A DNA stretch of 62,000 nt, from positions 1-62,000 of the forward strand of contig CAUYUJ010021171.1 in the NCBI GenBank assembly GCA_963575745.1, read 5' to 3'. Under the pieces are notes generated by a model, which worked only from the letters and a program-made list of their open reading frames with translations, was not told the origin of the DNA and ran no database searches. Both the position numbers and the translations under genes were made by a program. Each line of letters opens with the position of its first letter. Position 1 is the stretch's first letter. Source of the stretch: Prorocentrum cordatum. Taxonomy: Eukaryota; Sar; Dinophyceae; Prorocentrales; Prorocentraceae. This document shows, piece after piece, positions 54,595 through 62,000 of this stretch.

Positions 54595-56198
54595 TTGCTG
54601 TCATCGCTGCGCCCGTGCCTCCTTCAGCGGGCAAAAGGGTCGACGCCGTCGGCGCCCCAGAATCAGGCTCGCGCCTCGCCGCTGAAACTAAAGGAAGCAC
54701 GGGGGCGCCCGCAGGGCCACAGGGCCGACGCCATCGGCCCTCCAGAACCAGGCTCACGCCTCGCTGCTGAGGGGGAAGGGGGCCCTGGGGCGGCCGACGC
54801 GAGCACGCCAGCAACCCCTTCTGCAGGCAAGAGGGTCGACGCCATCGACCCTCCAGAAGCAGGCTCACGTCTCGCTGCTGACACGAAAAAAGCGCGCTGG
54901 GACGGTGGCCCCGAAGCCGTCGTAATCAAAGTCGAACGGGTCAGCGTTCGGGTCGTCCATCAGGTTGACGGGGGCCGCAATCAACGGCTGAGACTGGGCA
55001 ATGTTACCATCCATCGTTGCAACTACGGGTAGGTTGGAACACCACGAAACCCACATCAGTCTGATCAACCGTGGTCCGGAGCCCCTTGGCCACGCCGCTG
55101 ACCGTGGCGAGGTGGCGCTCGAGCTGCTGACGGAGGGCCTCGGCTGTGGGCTCGGGCGCCCTTTCACCTCCAGGCTCGATATTGACCCCGCACGCTTTGA
55201 GGTGTTACTTGCATGTCTCGGCGTCAAGTCCGTCGATGTGAGCAGCCGTCGCTGCCTCCTCGTCGGCTGACATGTCTGCAGCTGCGCCTGCGCCGCCGCC
55301 TCCAAACGGGGAGGGTGGCGTGGGGGGCGAGGGCCCCGCCTCCTGGTTGCCCGCTACGGCAGCTGCATGATGCGATGGAACGGCCTTGAGGCGGTCGGTG
55401 ATAGCAGCCATGTTGGCAAGATATTGAGCAAAATCGCTGGCGCCGCCCAGCGCAGAAACGACCGCCCCGAACTGCTGCACCGTAGCCTCCAGCCCATGGA
55501 TGAGTCTCCAGCGACGGGTTCTTGTCATCGGGCCTGCACGTGGCGGCCGTCTTGCGTACTCGACCTTCCAACTCTATGATAGCTTGGGTAGCATCGTTCT
55601 CGTCGTGATGAACTATTGCCAGGTGCTCCTGAGCCTTCTCCACTGCTGTCTGGGCCGTCTGCAACTTCGCCTGCAGTGCAGAGTGCTTGGCCCTGGCGGC
55701 GGCCAGCTGGTGGGATCGGCCCTGGAGGTTGGCTTCGAGGGGCTTGCGTCGCTTGCAACTCAGTCCGAAGCCGATCACGTTCAGCCGTGAACTTAACTTT
55801 CTCCTCAGTGTCTGTGGTGTCGAGCTGTGCAAGCAGGTGATTGAGCTTCTGGGTGCGGGCTCGCTTGCTCGCTCATCCCCTTGGGCACCATATGACCAGG
55901 GCGGGACCGAGGGAGCTGCGGGTTGCTGCCCACTAGCCCGACCCAACTTCTCCAGCTGCTGGCGAAGTTCGACGATCTGCTTTACCATCCTGTCCTCCCG
56001 AGCCTGCGCGGCACTGTCAGACCGACGTGACGGCTCCTTGGGTGGAGAGGCGCCCTTGTACGCACTGCTCTTGGGAAGCCCGCAACGCGAACACCACATG
56101 TGGTCGGCACGATTGATCCAGCTGGTACCAGAAGACTCGTGCTTACACCACTTGCAGAACCAGAGCTCGGCGGCGGCGCGACGGGCTTTGGGCCCCAT
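54595..56198 (-). pseudogene. LINE C/D ORF1: zinc ribbon and coiled coil, frameshifted
   Basis: The ATG at 56198 starts MGPKARRAAAELWFCKWCKH. A C-x2-C is followed 20 residues later by WCSRCGLPKSSAY, the same two-knuckle arrangement as LINE A ORF1. A charged coiled-coil segment follows (VKQIVELRQQLEKLGRA). The frame then changes near 55850 and again near 55700, with HQLAAARAKHSALQAKLQTA in one frame and a late acidic NADPFDFDYDGFGATV (about 54930) in another. Toward its end a short internal repeat, about 90-105 bp apart (GTCGACGCCATCGACCCTCC, 54640-54850), encodes repeated Gly/Ser/Pro-rich segments. Confidence 0.75.
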
Positions 56199-56371
56199 GG
56201 CAGCAGACTGAGGCGCGAGATCCACAGGCCACCGCGCAGCCTAGCAGTGGTGAGCGCTGCAGTGCGTGGGGCAAACCACACACACTGCTCAGTCTGGGGC
56301 GAACCAAGCGAAAGACGAAAGCTGGCCGCGGACTAGCGGTATCCATTTTGTTCCCAGAAGAAAACCAAAAC

Positions 56372-56393
56372 CTTGAGCCAAAATGGCTACGGC
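56372..56393 (-). other. Complete dinoflagellate spliced-leader sequence at LINE 5' end
   Basis: The reverse complement reads GCCGTAGCCATTTTGGCTCAAG, a perfect 22/22 match to the conserved leader. It lies 173 bp upstream of the ORF1 ATG in the same orientation. The leader's first base is the boundary with an unrelated G-rich tract (56394 onward), as expected if reverse transcription copied the RNA to its very 5' end. Confidence 0.93.
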
Positions 56394-56394
56394 C

Positions 56395-56500
56395 AGGACA
56401 GGAGAGAAGGGGGAGGGGGAGGGGAAAGGAGAGAGGGAAGGGAGGGGACAAGAGAAAGGGGGGGACAGGAGAGAGGAGGGGGCTTTGGGGGGGGCCAGGA
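56395..56500. repeat. G-rich tract
   Basis: GGAGGGGGAGGGG and GGGGGGGACAGGAGAGAGG runs, like 42490-42785. Confidence 0.9.
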
Positions 56501-56502
56501 TC

Positions 56503-56545
56503 ATCACCATCTCCATCCCCATCACCATCACCATCGTCACATCAC

Positions 56546-56592
<47 letters not shown>

Positions 56593-56613
56593 GCATCATC
56601 ATCATCATCATCC
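56503..56613. repeat. CAT/ATC microsatellite (3' tail of LINE E)
   Basis: CATCACCATC then uninterrupted CATCATCAT; on the minus strand it is a GAT repeat directly 3' of the LINE E fragment. Confidence 0.93.
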
Positions 56614-56639
56614 GGGGCGCCCTGGATCGGCGGCACTGG

Positions 56640-57310
56640 CCGGAGGCCACTACAATCTGTCTTTATGTGTATGCTGCACATAACCGTCCTCCAATTGTGA
56701 CCACACGTTGCTGTCCGACGCAATTGCTTGCCAATTCTCCCCACGCGTTGTGCGAACAAACTCTGCCACATCATCGATCCATCTCTTGTGAGGTCGTTGT
56801 GGTAATCACTTTGCAAGTGCATTTGTGTTGGCTTTCGGCTCCACTTTCCCTTGTCATCGCACATAACCGCCCCAACAGATCTCCATTGTATGCGTCTCTG
56901 TCGTATGCACCCATCTTCGTGTCCCACTTCGCGGCAATATTGTTCGACGTTCCTCGTCGCGCGCCTGATCCAATCCTGCCATGGCTCAAAAATCTTACTT
57001 TGAGAATGTGCGTCGATGTCGCGGTGGTGTTCGTGGTACTGGAGTCGGTGCCGCTGTCGTCGGAATCCGGAATGTCGCCACTGCTGTCGGCATGACCTCG
57101 GTCTTTCGCTTCCGCGCTGATTTCCGGGAATCGGCGTCGCGGGGATCCGAATATCATTCTGAGCATGCGGCGTTGCGTGGACCGGACCCGTGATTCCAAC
57201 GGGACCGTCATCGACCAAGAGCCAGCGCCGTAAAGTAGCGTGGGTGAGACAAGGGAAGGCGTGGGTACCGCAAGGCAAGTGGGAATAAGGAAGGCGTGCT
57301 CCTTCTGGAG
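56640..57310 (-). pseudogene. LINE E, RTE-like 3' fragment
   Basis: In one minus frame: LVSPTLLYGAGSWSMT, then RSTQRRMLRMIFGSPRR, the conserved segment after the RT in RTE/CR1-like LINEs. After a frame switch near 57060 it reads EPWQDWIRRATRNVEQY, then QRRIQWRSVGAVMCDDKGKW, which matches the family's terminal W-x2-WI-R-T and QRR-KWRWAGHV blocks. It lacks everything upstream of these, as 5'-truncated insertions do, and ends in a GAT repeat tail. It is unrelated to LINEs A-D. Confidence 0.75.
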
Positions 57311-57521
57311 CCAAGAAGCGTGTGGTGGGTGTGCCAGAATGGGGCGGTGCCGTAATGCGAACCCTGCCACTGGGGCCTTCGGTGGAATTCCCTGTGGGGC
57401 CACCGCGATAGGCGAGCCGCGCTCATTTTCCGGCCTCTGCGCCGACACCTCGAGACAAGAGTCAACACTCCAGCGCAGGCAGCGAGGCGCGGAACGCGGG
57501 CACCTTCGCGCCTCTGCTGGT

Positions 57522-57640
57522 GACTCCTCCTCCTCCTCCTCCGCCTCCTCCTCCTCCTCCACCGCCTCCCCCTCCTCCTCCTCCGCCTCCCCTCCTCCTC
57601 CTCCTCCGCCTCCCCCTCCTCCTCCTCCTCCTTCTCCTTA
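57522..57640. repeat. CCT microsatellite
   Basis: CTCCTCCTCC with CCGCCTCC interruptions. Confidence 0.95.
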
Positions 57641-57644
57641 TCCG

Positions 57645-58045
57645 GGTTCTCCGACGGGATGCGTCGACGCCACCCACTGACTCCGCCCAGTCATGCACAT
57701 TGTTACCTGTGTAGCACGGCGGAGGCCCAAACACCCGAGAGGAAATGACTGCGAATTCGTACAGAAGATGCACCGTACTGAAGTAAACCTGCAAATCTGG
57801 CACCTCGAACCGACGTGGTTTGAGACAGAATGCTTGAAACCAACTTGGCCCCCAAGATGGCCCAAGGAGGCCCCATCAAGCGCTGAAGGAGGGCCAAAAG
57901 AAGAGGCCCCCTGCACCAGTCCCGGTGCAGACCCAGGACGACGTTTCGACGAACCGATTTTGAACATCAGAGTAAGGGGGCTGAACCGAACGGTCATTCA
58001 CTGTCCCTGGGTGCGTGGCTGAAGTGGAATTCCGCGATGCGGATT
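57645..58045. other. Intergenic DNA, no supported gene
   Basis: No motif or long convincing frame. Confidence 0.4.
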
Positions 58046-58046
<1 letters not shown>

Positions 58047-58104
<58 letters not shown>

Positions 58105-58133
58105 GTTGTTGGTTGTTGTTGTTGTTGCTTGAT
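58047..58133. repeat. TTG microsatellite
   Basis: About 28 TTG/GTT units with few interruptions. Confidence 0.95.
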
Positions 58134-58153
58134 GTTTTGTGTTGTCGTCGTGC

Positions 58154-58484
58154 CACCCGCGACCCGCTCCGCGACCCACCCGCGACCCACCCCGCGACCC
58201 ACCCGCGACCCACCCGCGACCCACTCCGCGACCCACCCGCGACCCACCCCGCGACCCACCCGCGACCCACCCCGCGACCCATCCACCCCGCGACCCGCCC
58301 GCGACCCACCCCGAGACCCCCCTGGCGACCCACCCGCGACCCACCCGCGACCCACTCCGCGACCCACCCGCGACCCACCCGCGACCCACCCGCGACCCAC
58401 CCGCAACCCACCCGCGACCCACCCGCGACCCACCGCGACCCACCCGCGACCCACCCGCGACCCACCCCGCGACCCACCCAAAAC
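58154..58484. repeat. GACCCACCCGC minisatellite
   Basis: 10-12-bp units, mainly CGACCCACC plus CG or CCG, about 30 copies. Confidence 0.95.
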
Positions 58485-58810
58485 TTTCGGCGCTTGCGGC
58501 GGGTTTCTTTTGCATTCGTTCCAGGTGGAGAACCTGCGACCCACCCGCGACCCAAACCGCGCTCATTGTACAAATCAAAATTTTCGGCGCCTGCGGCGGG
58601 CTGTTTCTGAATTCCTTCCAGGTGGAGGTGGAGAGCCCGCGACCCACCCGCGACCCAAACTACGTGCACTGAACAAGCCAAAAATTCGGCGCTTGCGGCG
58701 GGCTGTTTTTGCATTCGTTCCGAGTGCCCCACCAACGATCACGATCCCCCCCTCGCGCTGAACTTGTCAGAGCACGCAAATCGGCGCCTGCGGCGGGCTT
58801 GCTCGCATTG
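58485..58810. repeat. ~95-bp higher-order repeat containing the minisatellite unit
   Basis: Units begin TTCGGCGCTTGCGGCGGG at about 58487, 58582, 58686 and 58772, followed by GCATTCGTTCCAGGTGGAG. The first two also contain GCGACCCACCCGCGACCCAA. Confidence 0.85.
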
Positions 58811-58814
58811 GTTT

Positions 58815-59880
58815 GGGAAAAAGCCCTCGTGCCATTCCCCCGATCCGGCCCACGCTGACTCTACAACAGCAATCGGCGCCCGCCCCCTCACTCTTATCCG
58901 CCATTGCGGGGTGTATGTTTAGATTCTTGGCTTGGATTATCGGCCATCAGTGTCTTGCCGTTGCAAGGGGGTGTGAGTGACTCGCCAGAGTTGTCTCGAG
59001 ACCGAGTTGTAATAAGTTCAGGGACGGGGTGCAGTCAAAAGAACTCGTGAAACATGCGAAGGGAAACCATACGTTCGGCTTGCCCATAAGATACCCTAGC
59101 AAGCATGTTCGGCACCCTCACGGCAACCATCTGCGAGAGATGCGAGTCAACACAATGTCGCAAGGGAACGGCACTACTACTCAGATCCTCTAGCATCCAT
59201 AACGAGCGCCCACACGTGCGAGTCTGCAATTCCGATGCCAGATGACGCTGCAGAAACCAGCATGAGTAGATTGAAATGCTGTCTGGCGCCAGCCGCCATG
59301 CGCTGAACTCAACTTACAGTAGGCAAATCTAGTCCGATGGTTTTGCGCAGCTGGGACCGAGTGGCACCGCAACATGAGACGGATGGCTGTATCCCTGAAA
59401 CTACGTTTATGCAAACTTGCGGTGTGGGGACGGATCAATCTAAACCTCAAATCCCAAGTCACGATGCGGCTAAACTTCCGTCGAGCATGGCGGATCGCAA
59501 CGTCATAAGCCGAGAAGCTGGAGGAGGAGGACGAGGACAATTACGACGACAACGACCAGCACAATGCAATGGAGGCAAAGAAATAAGACAAGCGAGAAGG
59601 GCATGAGAGGGGTAGGAGTAAAGAAAACCATCACCACCACCACCGGGAAGAACCAGGCAGGTTCCACGGATCTACCTGATGGTGCGGTCCCCATGTTTTT
59701 TTCGACGCCCCGCCTGAGACATCCACAAACTCCACCTCGGGGAGGCCACGCAGATGTTCTCGGTGGAGGTTGTCCGCTGGTGGTGGTGGTGGTGGTGGTG
59801 ATGTCGCTCCTCTTTCCCTCGGCACGACCAGGATGATGGAGACACACAAGTGCCAGAAGCAAAAAAAGCATGCACGATTA
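58815..59880. other. Intergenic DNA, no supported gene
   Basis: A short GGT run at 59778-59800; otherwise no structure recognised. Confidence 0.45.
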
Positions 59881-59883
59881 GAA

Positions 59884-60130
59884 GCCTCCTAGATGGGGCC
59901 CGAGTAGATGGGGTTAGAGGATCGCGCCGCATCGCCGATACATCGGCGATGCATCGGCGATGTATCGGCGATGCATCGGCGATGCACCGGCGATGCATCG
60001 CCGTCGTGGGAGATGTATCGGCGACGACGACGTGAAGCAAATCGGGTTCCACATCGAGCCGCATCGGCGATGCATCGGCGATGCGGCGCGATCCTCCGAC
60101 CCCGTCTACATCGACCATATCTAGGAGGCC
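59884..60130. mobile_element. Fold-back element, family D, copy 2
   Basis: Arms GCCTCCTAGATGGGGCCCGA...TAGAGGATCGCGCCGCATC and GATGCGGCGCGATCCTCCGA...ATATCTAGGAGGC are inverted over about 50 bp. The left interior has expanded into seven GATGCATCGGC-type 12-mers (59940-60000). Confidence 0.8.
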
Positions 60131-60329
60131 TAGACTGATGGAGGGCGAGGCGACAGAAGGGGCTCGCCTCCCTCCTCTGAAGTCGATGGACCCGGCACCG
60201 CGGCGGCAGCTGCCTCCTTCCCCTGAGACGGGAGCACGACCCAGGAGCTATCCTCGAGGGTGCAGGAGGGGTCGAGCACTGTCTGCAGAACGTAGGTGAG
60301 AGACGTGGCAAAACAGAGAGAGAGAGGGA

Positions 60330-60358
60330 AGAACAGGAAGAGAGAGAGAGAGAGAGTG
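60330..60358. repeat. GA microsatellite
   Basis: AGAGAGAGAGAG run. Confidence 0.9.
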
Positions 60359-60497
60359 AGAGGTGCTAGAAAAAACTTGTCTTCTAGACTCCTGCCGAGG
60401 ATACTAACTACTAATGAGAAATCGCTCTGGGAGCAGAGGGTTAGAGCGAAATGCACACATAGTTACATATGACTAGATGCAGACATACAAACAATAT

Positions 60498-60570
60498 CAC
60501 ACACATACATACATACATACATACATACATACATACATACATACATACATACATACATACATACATACAA
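60498..60570. repeat. CATA microsatellite
   Basis: About 18 uninterrupted ACAT units, with looser copies on to 60640. Confidence 0.97.
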
Positions 60571-60689
60571 ACCAACACATGCATACATGCATACCTACAT
60601 ACAGACAGACATACATACACGCATCCATACATACACACATACAGCCCTACGTCATCGTCGTCGCCGTCACTGCCGTCGTCGTCGTCGTC

Positions 60690-60729
60690 GTCCTCCTCCT
60701 CCTCCTCCTCCTCCTCCTCCTCCTCCTCT
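60690..60729. repeat. CTC microsatellite
   Basis: GTCGTC grading into CTCCTC. Confidence 0.9.
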
Positions 60730-60777
60730 TGTTTAAACCTGTTTAAACCCTCTCTATCTTCGGTGTCCCTCAACACT

Positions 60778-61031
60778 ATCGGTTGCGCCATATGTTGCGC
60801 CCTCGGCGGCCGAAAATCGATCGGTTGCGCCATAGGTTGCGCCCTCAGCGGCCGAGAATAAAACCGTGTCATATCGGTTGCGCCATAGGTTGCGCCCTCG
60901 GCGGTCGAGAATAAAACCGTCTCCTATCGGTTGCGCCGTAGGTTGCGCCCTCGGCGGCCGAGAATAAAACCGTCTCCTAACGGTTGTGCCATTGGTTGCG
61001 CCCTCGGCGGCCGAGAACAAAGCCGTCGCGT
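60778..61031. repeat. 53-bp tandem array, 5 copies
   Basis: Units ATCGGTTGCGCCATAGGTTG plus CGCCCTCGGCGGCCGAGAAT plus AAAACCGTCTCCT, starting at 60872, 60925 and 60978 and in two shorter earlier copies. Confidence 0.93.
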
Positions 61032-61360
61032 AACGCGCGCGACCAGTCTGTTCTGTTCATTTCAGCTCAGTGCAACTTACCTCGCGAGAAAAAAATCTGA
61101 CGACGCCGGAAAACAAACAAAATATCACCCGATATCAGAAATCACCGAACCTCGACGACGATGACAATGACGGGTTCAAGTATTGTCCTCCGACGCTACC
61201 TGAGGCCCATTTTGGCCCCATCACAGATTCAGTTTTGACGACCCCGTGGACCGAAATGGGCCCCCGCATACCGAACCCGAGGAAAAACCTCCGCCGCGAC
61301 ATGTTCGATCGTCGGTCGATCGATCGATCGACGACGACTCCGCAGAGGGGGCGTCCTTGG

Positions 61361-61724
61361 AGGCCCCTCTGATGGAGTACGAGTAAATGGGGTCGGAAGA
61401 TTGCGCCGCGTCGCCAATGCATCGGCGACGTCGTCGATGTATCGGCGACGCTGGCGTGCAGAAAAGTGGGCTCCACATCGAGCTGCAACAGCGATGCATC
61501 GGCGATGTGGCGCGATCCTCCGACCCTACCTACCTCGACTCGCGGAACAACAACGGCATCAAAATGATTTCTCGGAGGTTCGCTGCATCCCGCCTCCCTT
61601 GCGTGCGGAGCGGGCTAAGGGCAGACTAAGAGGCGCCGAGCGCCTAATCATCGGAGAAATCTTCGCTCCGAAAAATCATATTTGTGCCGTTTCCTGTTAT
61701 TGGGTCCACCCCTTGTGGGAGGCC
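61361..61724. mobile_element. Fold-back element, family D, copy 3 with insertion
   Basis: The left arm and interior (61361-61535) match copy 2, including GCGATGTGGCGCGATCCTCC. About 165 bp of other sequence then precede the right end TGTGGGAGGCC (61714-61724). Confidence 0.6.
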
Positions 61725-61729
61725 TAGAG

Positions 61730-62000
61730 CGGTGCGGCCGCGATTTGGAAGTCCCACGACGACCTACATGGAAGAGGGCGCGCCAATTGGTACCTGCCGC
61801 GCGCGGCAAAGAAACTGCGTGACACATGCTTGAGGTTCATTCTCCAGCGCGGCTGTGCTCCGGAGCTCGGAGCCCCTCATTTTCGTCGTCGTTCGCTCGC
61901 TCGTCGCCTCCATCCTGGGGTCCCCCAGCCCCTGCCTCCTCATGAGGGTCATGATGGCCCCAGGGGAACGCAAGGGTGGCCCCAAGAACGCCCCCACTCC
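61730..62000. other. Window end, no supported gene
   Basis: No motif; one short minus frame without similarity. Confidence 0.4.

Larger units (their letters stand above)
47700..56393 (-). mobile_element. LINE C/D, one copy split by a satellite, SL at its 5' end
   Basis: The 5' half (53657-56393) has the SL sequence, ORF1 and the endonuclease up to the IDH motif. The 3' half (about 47700-51930) begins with the last endonuclease motif (PHRPV) and continues with the linker, RT and RNase H. The satellite at 52018-53656 sits between. The order and the non-overlapping domain content argue for a single original insertion about 7 kb long, close to LINE A. Many frameshifts make it old. Confidence 0.72.

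Noticed and set aside
57998-58735. Gly/Val/Arg repeat protein on the minus strand
   Set aside because: Translation of the GACCCACCCGC minisatellite and TTG microsatellite.

Overview
The window looks like nuclear DNA of a dinoflagellate, probably a GC-rich, Prorocentrum-like species. Three things point there. (1) Two copies of the 22-nt dinoflagellate spliced-leader (SL) sequence are embedded in the DNA. (2) A Ty1/copia element carries gag and pol proteins of the kind found in dinoflagellates. (3) Genes are long, GC-rich and intronless, and are scattered among satellites and LINE-type retrotransposons. No bacterial gene organisation is present. Every coding feature that I can identify is on the minus strand.

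Layout. 1-1450: an intronless MFS sugar transporter, cut by the window edge, with an SL relic 111 bp upstream of its ATG. 1600-4530: low-information DNA with two kinds of small inverted-repeat element and a GAG/GAT microsatellite. 4537-13731: a complete but decayed Ty1/copia LTR retrotransposon with two 103-bp LTRs, a perfect 5-bp target duplication (GAGGG), gag, integrase, RT and RNase H, and about 4 kb of unexplained sequence between gag and pol. 13.7-23 kb: no recognisable gene; miniature elements, dispersed repeats and 79/90-bp tandem arrays. 23-25.2 kb: minisatellites and a 152-bp satellite. 26178-28619: a long intact ORF for a protein of unknown family with a recent in-frame 297-bp tandem duplication. 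29-31 kb: miniature elements and a GGA microsatellite. 31111-38776: LINE A, almost intact, with ORF1, endonuclease, RT and RNase H. 40-43.9 kb: nested miniature elements and G-rich tracts.

43.9-57.3 kb is a head-to-tail LINE cluster. LINE B (43945-47534) is 5'-truncated. LINE C/D (about 47.8-56.4 kb) appears to be one copy split inside its endonuclease domain by a 1.6-kb satellite of about 103-bp units; a complete SL sequence lies at its 5' end. LINE E (about 56.6-57.3 kb) is an RTE-like 3' fragment with a GAT-repeat tail. 57.5-62 kb holds microsatellites, a GACCCACCCGC minisatellite, a 53-bp array and fold-back elements, with no supported gene.

Overall this is retrotransposon-dominated dinoflagellate DNA. 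The strongest biological signal is that spliced mRNAs, including apparently the mRNA of a LINE itself, were reverse-transcribed back into the genome with the spliced leader attached. All calls come from reading the sequence; no database search was run.
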